Source of the DNA: Bog-473 sp963787485
GTDB lineage: Bacteria; Actinomycetota; Acidimicrobiia; Acidimicrobiales; RAAP-2
Length of the DNA: 64,000 nucleotides
Reading direction: 5' to 3'
Assembly: GCA_963787485.1 (NCBI GenBank)
Contig: CAWBDF010000007.1
Location: 434,001-498,000 of the forward strand
A model generated the notes under the pieces. It searched no databases. It saw only the letters and a program-made list of their open reading frames with translations, and had not been told where the DNA came from. The position numbers and the translations under genes were made by a program. Positions 51,879-60,807 of the stretch are shown one piece after another. How positions within the stretch are numbered: the first letter of the stretch is position 1; every line of letters begins with the position of its first letter.

Positions 51879-52691
51879 TCATGTGATGATGGCGCCCATG
51901 TCGATCGGCAGCTGGATGCCGGTGATGTAGCGCGAGGCGTCGCTCGCCAGGTAGCAGACCGCCGTGGAGATGGCGTCGACCGGCGCGAGGTACGGCTCGG
52001 GCAGCGCCTGACCGAACGCCACTCCGTACGCGGGGTTGGCCTCCAGCAGCTCCATGAGCGCGGGGTTGTTCCCCATGGGGGTGTCGACACCGCCAGGGGC
52101 GATCCCGTTGACCCGGATTTGGTGCGGCCCGAGCTCGAGCGCCGCCGACTTCACCAGGCCGACGACGCCGTGCTTCGATGAGCTGTAGTGCGCCTGGCCA
52201 GGCTGCGCCTTGAGACCGCAGGAGGACGAGATGGCGATCAGCGACCCACCCTCGCCCTGCTCGATCAGCGTGGGGACCGCCGCCGCGAACGTGCGCCAGA
52301 CACCGATGAGGTTGACGTCGACCAGCGCCTGGAAGACGTCGTCGTCGATCTCCCAGAGCTTGCCCCAGGCAGAGAGCCCGGCGTTGGCGACGACCACGTC
52401 GAGGCGCCCGAAGTTCTCCACCGCGTCGGCGACGGCGGCATCGAGATCGGCCCGGGAACGGACGTCGCCGCGCCGAGCCACGATCTTCCCGCCGGCGGCC
52501 TCGACCTGGGCGAGCGTCTCCTCAAGGTCGGCCTCGGTCGCGGCCGGGTAGCCGATGGTCGTCACCTCCCTGCACACGTCGAAAGCGACGATCGCGGCAC
52601 CTTCGGCAGCGAGACGCAGCGCATGGCTACGGCCCTGTCCCCGCGCCGCGCCGGTGATCAGGCACACCATTCCCTGTAACGATTCACTCAC
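51879..52691 (-). CDS. SDR of the mycofactocin-coupled type
   Basis: GTG 52691 is preceded by GAGGGG and followed by the family's opening, VCLITGAARGQGRSHALRLA. The long first loop (VTTIGYPAATEADLEETLAQVEAAGGKIVARRGDVR) is the one typical of SDRs that keep a bound NAD and need mycofactocin for recycling. The catalytic motif is YSSSK, and the end is ITGIQLPIDMGAII. About 270 residues. A second such gene lies at 57.9 kb. The mycofactocin genes themselves are not in this window. Confidence 0.85.
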   Translation of the reverse strand: MSESLQGMVCLITGAARGQGRSHALRLAAEGAAIVAFDVCREVTTIGYPAATEADLEETLAQVEAAGGKIVARRGDVRSRADLDAAVADAVENFGRLDVVVANAGLSAWGKLWEIDDDVFQALVDVNLIGVWRTFAAAVPTLIEQGEGGSLIAISSSCGLKAQPGQAHYSSSKHGVVGLVKSAALELGPHQIRVNGIAPGGVDTPMGNNPALMELLEANPAYGVAFGQALPEPYLAPVDAISTAVCYLASDASRYITGIQLPIDMGAIIT

Positions 52692-52853
52692 AGCAACCCC
52701 TCGATCCTTCGACTTCTCAAAACCTTCGACATGTTCAGCGACCGACGATTCCCGCTCATCCGTCAGTGCGCGGCCTTCGGGGCGACGAAGGCGTTTCCCG
52801 CCACGGCACCGCACGAGTCCGGTGCGCTCGCGCCCTACAGAGTCGCCACTCTC

Positions 52854-54179
52854 TCAGCCCCAGGCGCCGATGGTGCGAAACGCCAGCGTGCCAGTACCCT
52901 CGATGTCCGGGTAACCGTCCAGGTTGGACTTCTCGGCGAGGTCGTCTGGGTGCATCCCGATGTCGGCTGCCACTTTGGACAGCACCTCGGCATCGAGCCG
53001 GGGGAACCCTACGTAGGCGTTCTCGCCCAGCAACTTGCGCACCTTCTCGATCGGCAGCCCGTGGTAGTTGTGCGCAATCGACAGCCGCGTCCTCGGGTAC
53101 ACCGATTCGTCTTCGGTGTGGATGAAAGTGCCCTCGGCGTGGGGGTAGTCGGAACCCCACATGAAGCGGTCCTCGCGTCTGATCGCGATCGCCGCCTCCG
53201 CCTCCTGACGCGATTGGAAGCTGTTCCCGATCCAGACGTTCGTCGCCATGTACTCGCTCGGTGTCCGCGAGGTCCTTTCAGCGGCGCGTGCCATGGGCGA
53301 GAAGAACACCGAGTCCATCTTCGAGCACATCTCGTTCCAGAAGACACCCGGCACCTCGGTGAGCACGAGCTTGAGGTTCGGATGCCGTTCGAAGATCCCG
53401 TAGAGCACGAGCTGGTAGACAGTGCGCACGCCCCACTCGCCCGAGTCGATCAGGCCGAAACGCATGGTTGCTTCCCCCAGCGCCTCGACGTACTCCTGCG
53501 GCGGGGAGGCACCGATGTGGGTTGCCAGCGTCATGTCCAGCGCGGCCGCCGCCGCGAAGAACCGCTCGAGATCGGGATGGCCGGGCTGAGTCATACCTGG
53601 CTGTCCCGGCGCCGGGAAGTTGACCCCACCGAGGCCGTGCTCCGCGCACCATTCGAGTTCGGCGATCGCCGCGTCGAGGTCCCAGAAGGGCAGCTGCGCC
53701 AGGCCGAAAGCGCGACCGCCCGTCGCCGCGCTGAAGTCGGCGAGCCAGCGGTTGTACATCGTGCGACCGACCCCCGCCAGCTCGCGCGCCTCGGGGAGCG
53801 GGATGGTGTTGGCGAACGCATGCTGGATGTCGAACGGCATCGGCTGACCGTTCAAGCTGTCGTGGAAGACAACCCCGCCGGCAACGCCATCGCGGTCCAT
53901 GTCGCGCATCCACGCCGCGGGATCAAAGTGACCTTTGGTCAGCGCGTTGCGACGACGGCCCGCGCGGTACTCCTCCGAGAACGCCATGGCTTCGAAGGTC
54001 GCGTTGAAGATCGCTTCCGACCGCTCGACGAACTCGTCGTATGCCTCCAGGTGCTGCTGTGGACAGTACGGACGCAGATGGCGGGGGTGCGGGCCGACGT
54101 GAGTGTCAGCCGAGAACACCATCAGCGGGTCGGTGCCAGCCCCCGAGCGCGTCGCGTCGGCGACTGCATGTGCGGCCAT
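52854..54179 (-). CDS. Amidohydrolase-superfamily (Amidohydro_2) metal-dependent hydrolase
   Basis: A 441-residue protein with ligands VFSADTHVGP near residue 22 (D-x-H), LATHIGAS (barrel His) and MWGSDYPHAEG (the late Asp). The PHAEGTF stretch continues the PH(A/Q/P)..-type signature shared with the 2.5 kb and 59.1 kb genes. It lies 160 bases downstream of the SDR at 51.9 kb. The substrate is unknown. Confidence 0.85.
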   Translation of the reverse strand: MAAHAVADATRSGAGTDPLMVFSADTHVGPHPRHLRPYCPQQHLEAYDEFVERSEAIFNATFEAMAFSEEYRAGRRRNALTKGHFDPAAWMRDMDRDGVAGGVVFHDSLNGQPMPFDIQHAFANTIPLPEARELAGVGRTMYNRWLADFSAATGGRAFGLAQLPFWDLDAAIAELEWCAEHGLGGVNFPAPGQPGMTQPGHPDLERFFAAAAALDMTLATHIGASPPQEYVEALGEATMRFGLIDSGEWGVRTVYQLVLYGIFERHPNLKLVLTEVPGVFWNEMCSKMDSVFFSPMARAAERTSRTPSEYMATNVWIGNSFQSRQEAEAAIAIRREDRFMWGSDYPHAEGTFIHTEDESVYPRTRLSIAHNYHGLPIEKVRKLLGENAYVGFPRLDAEVLSKVAADIGMHPDDLAEKSNLDGYPDIEGTGTLAFRTIGAWG

Positions 54180-54556
54180 GAGGCTCCCCTTAATCCTTCC
54201 GGCACAACTCGCTCAGATCCCGCCCACGACGAGCGGGGCTATCCGCCGCCCACGGTAGGTAGGCCACGCCTCGTTGTCAATCGCTCGCTCATTAGTTCTT
54301 CGCCGCACTGGCTCTCGCCCGGCGCAGCCAGGGAGCGCCCTTCGCACGCCCGGCGAGCGCCCACGGGCTCGAAGCGCCCACAGATCGTTGAAGACGTCTC
54401 GGGTGGGAATGCGTTTTGGCCGTCCGTGGTCACTTCGAGGCAGCGTTCGTGACACACGGCCCCCAGCAACCCGAATTTTCGGCGCCTCGGCCGAGGGCCA
54501 AAACCGTGCGGTCTGGGCCGTGGGGACGTCAGAAACGAGACTCCGCGGCGAGAGGA
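54180..54556. other. Intergenic region without a recognisable gene
   Basis: 377 bases between the hydrolase and an SDR, both on the minus strand. Short frames here show no family. A GC-rich composition with no clear promoter or hairpin. Confidence 0.35.
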
Positions 54557-55501
54557 TCAGGCATAGCGGTCTTTGAGGATCTGCATCTCTTCGTACGCAG
54601 AGGACGGGACGTCGAACTCGCGGAGGTCGTCGATGGTCTCGACGTGCTCGGCGATCTCCTCCGCGGTCGGTGGTGTATCGGCGTCGGGACGCCATCCGAG
54701 GGTCGCGCCCACGAACACCTGGCCGTATCGGCCGCTGGTGTTCGAGTAGTAGCGATGCGTTTGCGTGCAAGCTTCGCTGGCCAGGTAAGTGACGATCGGC
54801 ACCGCCCACCCGGGCGCGAACCGCGGCACCGTGGCCAGACGAGCCGCCCACAATTTCTCGGGATCGGTCTCAATATCGGAGGGTCGCGGCGACGCGCTCA
54901 TTCGGGTGAGGCCCGATGGCAGGATCGCGTTGGCCAGGATGCCATGCTCCTGGCCCTCGATCGCCAGTGCGTTACAGAGACCGAGCACGCCTGCCTTCGC
55001 GGCAGCGTAGTTCGCGCCGAATGGTCGGCCGAACGCCCCGCTCGAAGACGACGTGAACACCAGGCGTCCGTAGAGCTGCTCGCGCATGATCGGCCAGACG
55101 GCACGCGAGAGGAAGAACTGCCCGGTCAGGTGGGTGGCGAGGACGGCGGACCAGTCGTCGTCGGTGAGGTCCTCGAACATCGCGTTACGCAGGATTCCCG
55201 CGTTGTGCACCACCGCGTCGATCCGACCGAATGAGCGCATCGCCCGGTCGGCGATCGCCCGGCATCCGGCGTCGGTGGCCACCGAGTCGTCGGACGCGAC
55301 TGCCGTCCCGCCCTCGCGCGTGATCTCGGCCACGACGGCATCAGCATCTTGGCTCGAGGCACCCTCTCCCGTCCCCGACGTCCCGAGGTCGTTGACTACG
55401 ACATTGGCACCCCTTCGGCCGAACTCCAGCGCGTAGACGCGGCCCAGCCCGTTTCCAGCACCCGTGACGACGACGGTGCGTCCTGAGAAATCGATCGTCA
55501 T
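54557..55501 (-). CDS. SDR, 3-hydroxyacyl-CoA dehydrogenase (HSD17B4-like) type
   Basis: ATG 55501. VVVTGAGNGLGRVYALEFGRRGANVVVNDLG opens the Rossmann fold, followed by HNAG, SSSSGAFG and the catalytic YAAAK. It is about 314 residues and close to the 22.6 kb SDR in layout (TGAG.GLGR, VVVNDLG, long C-terminal part), so a related 3-hydroxyacyl-CoA or steroid-type alcohol dehydrogenation is likely. Confidence 0.82.
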   Translation of the reverse strand: MTIDFSGRTVVVTGAGNGLGRVYALEFGRRGANVVVNDLGTSGTGEGASSQDADAVVAEITREGGTAVASDDSVATDAGCRAIADRAMRSFGRIDAVVHNAGILRNAMFEDLTDDDWSAVLATHLTGQFFLSRAVWPIMREQLYGRLVFTSSSSGAFGRPFGANYAAAKAGVLGLCNALAIEGQEHGILANAILPSGLTRMSASPRPSDIETDPEKLWAARLATVPRFAPGWAVPIVTYLASEACTQTHRYYSNTSGRYGQVFVGATLGWRPDADTPPTAEEIAEHVETIDDLREFDVPSSAYEEMQILKDRYA

Positions 55502-55612
55502 ATCGTCCTCATGCGATCGGAGTTGACCCGCGGCGACATGACCGCCTCTGCCCACTCGGAATCCACCTTGTTCTCGAAGCGGTGGGTCACAAGGAGGCTC
55601 TCTCGTTCGTGA

Positions 55613-56026
55613 TCAGGCCGGTGGCGGGGTGACGTCGGCCCGGAGCTGGTGGAAAGCGCAGGTCTTGATCCGCCACTCGCCATCGATCTTCTCGTAGGTC
55701 TCGTGGTAGAAGCCGTATCCGTGGAGCTCGCTGCCGTCGGGCCAGCGGTGCATGTGCTCCGATGACCAAATGCCCTTGGCGGTGGTGGGCGAGGTCAGCT
55801 CGATCTCGGGCATGTGGCCCTGGTGAATGCTGATCATGTCGTCGGCCAAGCCGACCTGGTTATAACTGACGATCTCGTCGGCGCCGATGACCAGCTCCGC
55901 ACCCGAGTTGCGCATGTCCCACACCGCGTCCGCGGTGAACACGTTGCGAAAGCCGTCCCAGTCCTTGGTGTCGACCGTGCGCATGTAGCGCGCTTTCAGT
56001 TGCTTGATCGCTTCGAGGTCATCCAT
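55613..56026 (-). CDS. NTF2-like (SnoaL_4) family protein
   Basis: A 137-residue protein with DLEAIKQLKARYMRTVDTKDWDGFRNVFTADAVWDM at the N-terminus and GYGFYHETYEKIDGEWRIKTC at the end, the standard beginning and closing strands of the SnoaL_4 family. It lies between an SDR and an amidohydrolase on the same strand, so it probably works on a shared pathway intermediate, as an isomerase, dehydratase or binding protein. Confidence 0.8.
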   Translation of the reverse strand: MDDLEAIKQLKARYMRTVDTKDWDGFRNVFTADAVWDMRNSGAELVIGADEIVSYNQVGLADDMISIHQGHMPEIELTSPTTAKGIWSSEHMHRWPDGSELHGYGFYHETYEKIDGEWRIKTCAFHQLRADVTPPPA

Positions 56027-56160
56027 TGAAAGCTCCTCTCACGCAAAGTGGATCGAACGCCTGCATTTGCTTGACGCGCTTCCGCGTCACAGAGTAACCC
56101 GGCTGACCGAATGCCGTGGATTCGGCTTCGAGATCGCCGCCGCTGGCTTCAACTCACCCG

Positions 56161-57618
56161 TCATCGGTTCGCCGCGAGGACCTCTGCCGCTTCCTTTTCG
56201 ATCGTCGTTCCCACGAAGAAGTCAGGGTTCAACGACGCGTAGAGCCGAACGGGATTCTCGAACAGGAACTCGCGTAGCTCGTCATCCCCGATGATGTCGT
56301 GCTCGATCAGCTGGAACGCCTCCTCGAGCGGCTCATCGAAGTCGGCCACATCCCAGTGCCCGAGGTCGGAAGCGAAGAACGCCGGCACCTTGGCCCCGAG
56401 CGGCGTCACCCGTGTGTCGAAAGCGAGACCCACCAGCGGATCGTCCGCCTCACAACCCCAGGCGAAGGCATTGCAGAACTGGTCGCGGATGTCGGCGACC
56501 GAGTGCACCTGCGCTGCCTCGAAGTCGTCACGCGGCCGGGTCATCACGGAGCGCTGACCGACGAGCTGCTCGGCCGAGTACTTGGCGAGGCGGGGGTCCG
56601 CCTCCACGAGAAGCTGGTGCACGAACTCCACATCGAGATGCTTCGGGTCGAGCGCGGCTATGGCCGAGCCGCCGCGCTTCTCCCAGTCAGAGGCCAGGCC
56701 GATGAGGCTCTCGACACCAGGTGCCGCGCCGCCTTCGAGGATGGCGACGCGGAGCTGCGGGAAGCGGGCGAGAACACCCCCGAGGAACAGCGACTTCGCG
56801 AGTGCAGCGCCCGCCGCCGCGAAATGGCCGACCTGGTTGTAGACGAAGTTGCTGATCGATGCGCGATCGCTCGCGCCGATGCCGGAGGTATGGGCCGCGA
56901 GTGGGAGTCCGAGCTCGATCGCCTTCGCCCACACCGGATCGTAGTCGTGCACGCTGTCGATGCCGAACGTGTCGAGCCAGCCTCGCGTGTCCCACTCGGT
57001 GATCCGAACGTCGTTCCACCCGTCGTCAGCGGCGAGCGGTGGCGTGCCCGGCAGCGGGCGGTGAACGTGGCTTGCGATCATTGCGACCTTGGCACCGAGG
57101 CCCTTGGCGTGCTCGAGCGCGGCGACCGCCTCGTCGGGCGTGTGCATCGGGACAACGGCCGCCATCGTGAACGTGTCGCCGTACGGTCCGTACTGCTCGG
57201 CCATGAACTCGTTGTAGATGCGGCACATACCGACACGCTGCTCGGCGTCGTGCAGCTGCGTGAAGGAGATGCCCGCCGTCGGGTAGAGGACGGCGAAATC
57301 GATGCCCGCCTCGCCCAGCCGATCGTGGTAGCGCTTCGGCGACGTCACGGTGGCGAAGTACTCGCTCGATGCCGGGACGTGCCACGAGTGCGGGAGGATG
57401 CCCCCGACGCGGCGCTCCTCCATCGTGAGGTCTTCGATCCTCCGGCGGGTACCGCCGCCGTAGAAGCCACCGAGGAGCCGCTCTTCACCACGATCGCGGA
57501 TGTAGTCGAAGAGGACCGGGAACAGCTCGACAACGTGCCCGTCGCCGTCGAGGACCGGGAAGCCGAGCTGCGCCCGAATCCTCGCCGACTTCGACTGCTG
57601 TCCCGAATTGACCGTCAT
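56161..57618 (-). CDS. Amidohydrolase-superfamily (Amidohydro_2) metal-dependent hydrolase
   Basis: ATG 57618 is preceded by AGGAGA. The 485-residue protein has VLDGDGHVVELFP near residue 25 (D-x-H), LAAHTSGIGAS (barrel His) and FFASDLGHWDV (strand 8 Asp). It is longer than most, with a 40-residue insertion before the barrel His. The upstream frame extends to 57693 but without family sequence. It is one of the four amidohydrolase-superfamily genes of this island. Confidence 0.83.
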   Translation of the reverse strand: MTVNSGQQSKSARIRAQLGFPVLDGDGHVVELFPVLFDYIRDRGEERLLGGFYGGGTRRRIEDLTMEERRVGGILPHSWHVPASSEYFATVTSPKRYHDRLGEAGIDFAVLYPTAGISFTQLHDAEQRVGMCRIYNEFMAEQYGPYGDTFTMAAVVPMHTPDEAVAALEHAKGLGAKVAMIASHVHRPLPGTPPLAADDGWNDVRITEWDTRGWLDTFGIDSVHDYDPVWAKAIELGLPLAAHTSGIGASDRASISNFVYNQVGHFAAAGAALAKSLFLGGVLARFPQLRVAILEGGAAPGVESLIGLASDWEKRGGSAIAALDPKHLDVEFVHQLLVEADPRLAKYSAEQLVGQRSVMTRPRDDFEAAQVHSVADIRDQFCNAFAWGCEADDPLVGLAFDTRVTPLGAKVPAFFASDLGHWDVADFDEPLEEAFQLIEHDIIGDDELREFLFENPVRLYASLNPDFFVGTTIEKEAAEVLAANR

Positions 57619-57871
57619 GTTTCTCTCCTGTCGCTGGCTGTGCCAATCCGCGTGGCTTGGACGCCGGTCATATTCCGACGTCCTACCGCTCATCGCTCCT
57701 GCCGGTCAGCACCAATCGCCGATTCAACCACAGCGACCTCGATCCGGAAAGCGCAGCCTTCGTACGGCGTCCCACGACGCAGCACGCTCCAATTTGGGGG
57801 CGCATCGGCGCACGTCGCGTTGTGGTCCGGTATCAAAAGACGTCAGAGCGAAGCTTGAATGACGGCAATGC

Positions 57872-58738
57872 CTATCCACGGACCTGCGGCCCATTTGGCC
57901 AGCGCAGCAGGCAGCCCGCATCGACGCGTAACTGTTGCCCGGTCACGTAGCGAGATTCGTCTGACGCCAAGAACAAGACCGCGTTCGACACGTCGAACGG
58001 CTCGATGTACGGGACAGGCATCCCCTGGAAATGGGTATACACCGGCAAGACGTCCTCCTCCGTCGGGTTCTCGAGATCCGGGCGGAAGACCTTGTACATC
58101 TGCTTGTTGTGGATGAGGTCGGTGTTGCAATGTGTGGGATGCACGGCGTTGACCCGGATCATCCGTCGCATCAGGCTGAGAGCGAGGTTCTCCGAGTAGC
58201 TCACAATGGTCTGCTTGGACCACGAATACCCCAACCCGCCGGTGCCCATGCTCTCCGCCTGCAAGGTCCCGGGCATGAGCGCGGCGGTGGAGCCGGTGAT
58301 GACGATGGATGCCCCATCGGGGAGGTAGGGAATGGCGGCCGCGGCCGCGTTCATCACCCCGATCAGATCGACGTCTGTGGCATCGACGAAGTCCATGGGA
58401 TTTTCCATGCCCATCGGCATGATCCCGGCATTGGCCACGACGATCTCGAGATGGCCGAACTCACTCACGCCTTCCTCGAGGACGGCCTTGAGCGATGCCC
58501 TCTCTCGGACGTCGGCCTGCCGGGCAACGATCCGCCGTCCGGCGTTCTCCACCGCCTTGGCGGTCTCTTCGAGGTCCTCGGGCGTCGCCAACGGATAGAG
58601 GTTGGATTCGATCTGCTCGCAGATGTCGACGGCGATGATGTCGGCGCCCTCTTCCGCCAGACGGATGGCGTGGCTCCTGCCCTGCCCTCGTGCCGCACCG
58701 GTGATGAATGCGACCTTTCCCTCCACACGTCCGGCCAT
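57872..58738 (-). CDS. SDR of the mycofactocin-coupled type
   Basis: ATG 58738 follows GAGGAGGG. VAFITGAARGQGRSHAIRLA opens the protein, with the long loop LYPLATPEDLEETAKAVE that marks the mycofactocin-coupled family. Catalytic Ser in TGSTAAL and YSWSK. 288 residues. It is likely to oxidise an alcohol or a steroid-like hydroxyl, passing electrons to mycofactocin. It sits between two amidohydrolase genes. Confidence 0.87.
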   Translation of the reverse strand: MAGRVEGKVAFITGAARGQGRSHAIRLAEEGADIIAVDICEQIESNLYPLATPEDLEETAKAVENAGRRIVARQADVRERASLKAVLEEGVSEFGHLEIVVANAGIMPMGMENPMDFVDATDVDLIGVMNAAAAAIPYLPDGASIVITGSTAALMPGTLQAESMGTGGLGYSWSKQTIVSYSENLALSLMRRMIRVNAVHPTHCNTDLIHNKQMYKVFRPDLENPTEEDVLPVYTHFQGMPVPYIEPFDVSNAVLFLASDESRYVTGQQLRVDAGCLLRWPNGPQVRG

Positions 58739-59113
58739 TGTGGCCCTCCTCTCAATAGAACGTCTGGTGATTAATGCTAGTTACCTCTTGACAGAGATTT
58801 CCGGTGAGGTTGACCGGACCACGTTGTCTCGCCGCCGTCGAGGTTTCAGTTCCACCAGTCGCCGGGCGCCGTCAGCCTCAGGGTCTCCTTTCAAATCCCT
58901 GCGGCATGCCAGTCCTGGCGCTCCAACCGTCAGTTCCGCTGGTCTCTGGAATCGGGTGCCACGCTATTTCGGCTCGCGCCACGCTATTTGACCCTTCCGG
59001 GTTTCGGCCACCACCCGCACCGGGGCCGGATCGCCCAACGGCTCGAGCTCCATGTTCAGGGCCTCGTCGAGTTTTCAGACCCTGCGGGCCATCGGCCGGA
59101 CCTGCAGATGCTG
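58739..59113. other. Intergenic region with possible mobile-element remnant
   Basis: 375 bases. On the minus strand a phrase near 59.0-59.1 kb reads MELEPLGDPAPVRVVAETRK, protein-like but unassigned. The sequence GCCACGCTATTT occurs twice nearby. No intact gene. Confidence 0.35.
58958..58989 (+). repeat. Direct repeat GCCACGCTATTT
   Basis: GCCACGCTATTT at 58958-58969 and 58978-58989, 20 bases apart, in a non-coding stretch. IS21-type elements carry several such terminal repeats, so a remnant of one is possible. Confidence 0.35.
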
Positions 59114-60349
59114 CTACAAACCGTACAAGGCCTCAGTATTGGTTCCCGCGATCTGGCGCTGTTCGTCCTCGGTGAGCGATTCGATCGCCTCCACCAGCTC
59201 GTCGGTCACTCCCGGGTACTTGGCGTCAGGGTGCGGATAGTCCGAGGCCCAGACGATCCGGTCAGCACCACACAGTGGTGATCGAGCCGTGAAGGCCAGC
59301 GCGGACTCGTCGGGATCGAAGCTGATCCAGCACTGTCGACGGAAGTAGGCCGAGGGCTCCATCTTCAACATGGGGACGTCCCACTGGAAGATCTTGTAGT
59401 GGTGGTCGAGTCGCTCGAGCCAGGGAACCAACCATCCGCCATTGGCTTCCAGGAAAACCAACTTGAGCTCGGGGAACCGCTCACAGACTCCTCCGGCGAG
59501 CAAGAACGCCATGGAGTTCATCATGTCGAAGGGGTTCGAGATCGCCTGGGTGAAGAAGACGTTGTCGAAGGGGACCGCTTTCCCGCCATCAGAGGACGCC
59601 CCACTCGAGTGCATGGGCGAGGACGGCCCTCCGAGGACGTTGATCCTGAGGCCGAGGCACGCCCCGGGAAGGGCCGCATCGACGTATGGGTGGAGCCCGA
59701 GTGCCATCCCGGTCTCCGAGGCCGCCTTCCACAGCACGTCGTAGACCGGATGACTGAACGGCTTCCAGTCCTCGGTCGGATTCGGCCGGATCATGGCCGC
59801 GACCATGCCCGGGAGCTTGGCGGTGCGCCGGATCTCGGCGGCGGCCAGTTCGAGATCCTGCTGAGGGATCACCGCGACGCCGAACAGCCGGCCGCCCGAG
59901 CTTTGGACGTGCTCGGAGAGCCAGTCGTTGTAGGCGCGGCACTGCACGGCGGCGAACTCCGCGTCCGGATAAGCCTGGATGCCGAGCATGAACGTCGGAT
60001 ACAGCACGGACTGCTCGATGTGGTCCGCCGACATGTCTTCGAGCCTGGCCGAGGCGTTGTAGGCGGCGGGGCGGACTTCCGTGTATTTCAACTCGCCGCG
60101 CGTGGCACGTTCACGGTCCTCGAGCGACATCCCCGCGGTTCCCGCCAGCGAAATGAAGTTTGCTGGAGAGCGGGTGGTGTCCATCACCATCCACTCGGTG
60201 CCCTCGGCATCCGTCTCTATGTGCCAGACCCGGTCCCGGTACCCCTTCGGGGCGTACTCCTGCATCTCGGTCGGATGTTCCAGCACGTGGCCGTCCGAGT
60301 CGATGAAAAGAAGGGCTGCATCAGTTTTCAAGGCGGTTGCTTCCGTCAT
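59114..60349 (-). CDS. Amidohydrolase-superfamily (Amidohydro_2) metal-dependent hydrolase
   Basis: ATG 60349 has GGAAGGA upstream. The 411-residue protein has FIDSDGHVLEHPTE near residue 17 (D-x-H), LGLHPYVDAALPG (barrel His) and VWASDYPHPDAKYP (late Asp with the shared PH..). The frame extends 64 codons upstream to a TTG without family sequence. It is closely related in layout to the 2.5 kb and 52.8 kb genes. Confidence 0.85.
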   Translation of the reverse strand: MTEATALKTDAALLFIDSDGHVLEHPTEMQEYAPKGYRDRVWHIETDAEGTEWMVMDTTRSPANFISLAGTAGMSLEDRERATRGELKYTEVRPAAYNASARLEDMSADHIEQSVLYPTFMLGIQAYPDAEFAAVQCRAYNDWLSEHVQSSGGRLFGVAVIPQQDLELAAAEIRRTAKLPGMVAAMIRPNPTEDWKPFSHPVYDVLWKAASETGMALGLHPYVDAALPGACLGLRINVLGGPSSPMHSSGASSDGGKAVPFDNVFFTQAISNPFDMMNSMAFLLAGGVCERFPELKLVFLEANGGWLVPWLERLDHHYKIFQWDVPMLKMEPSAYFRRQCWISFDPDESALAFTARSPLCGADRIVWASDYPHPDAKYPGVTDELVEAIESLTEDEQRQIAGTNTEALYGL

Positions 60350-60550
60350 GACATATATCCTTCCGTCGCGCCCAGCCGCTGTCTGCGGCAGAGTCCGGAG
60401 CCTTCGGGCTCGCACCATCTGCTGACCAAAGAAAAGAGACGAGAACCTGCACCGATATGGCTGCCTCGGAGAGTGTTCGAGGTAAGTCGTGGCGTCATAT
60501 GGCGTACGCGCATCCCGAAGTCCTCTGCGTATTGGAGGCAAGAAGCCCTG

Positions 60551-60712
60551 TCACCCTGGCGACCCGGCTGCGAGAAAGCAGGCTGAGCGGCTCGTCTTGA
60601 ACGATTCCGTGCAGCACGGCGAACCTGGAACGCGCACCCTCGTAGCGAAGTGATCCTGGGTCTCGACGATATGCCCGCCGCCATCGATCACCCGCGTGAG
60701 TGTCGTCGTCAC
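60551..60712 (-). pseudogene. Amidohydrolase N-terminal fragment
   Basis: About 30 codons (from GTG 60712) read TLTRVIDGGGHIVE, which resembles the opening strand (IDGDGH.VE) of the Amidohydro_2 enzymes beside it, except that the metal Asp is Gly. The rest of the frame to 60551 is not family-like. It lies 200 bases from the start of the intact homologue at 59.1-60.3 kb and may be the start of a duplicated, deleted copy. The remainder of the 60350-60807 gap shows no gene, apart from an A/T-rich spot with TATTGA at 60785 and 60794. Confidence 0.4.
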
Positions 60713-60807
60713 AAACACCCCCCGTCGCTGGAGAAGCCTGCAGTCCTCTGGGCGCCCTACGGTATCGAATCCGCTCATTTGTGTCTATTGACAATATTGA
60801 TAACAAC

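Noticed and set aside
52731..54452. Long plus-strand open frame of about 570 codons
   Set aside because: It mirrors the amidohydrolase on the minus strand, as often occurs in high-GC DNA; no motif or ribosome site.
56299..57858. Long plus-strand open frame opposite the 56.2-57.6 kb hydrolase
   Set aside because: It is the antisense of a clear amidohydrolase with good start and motifs; the translation is rich in Arg and Glu without any fold.
59399..60586. Long plus-strand frame of about 395 codons
   Set aside because: Antisense to the 59.1 kb hydrolase; no family sequence.
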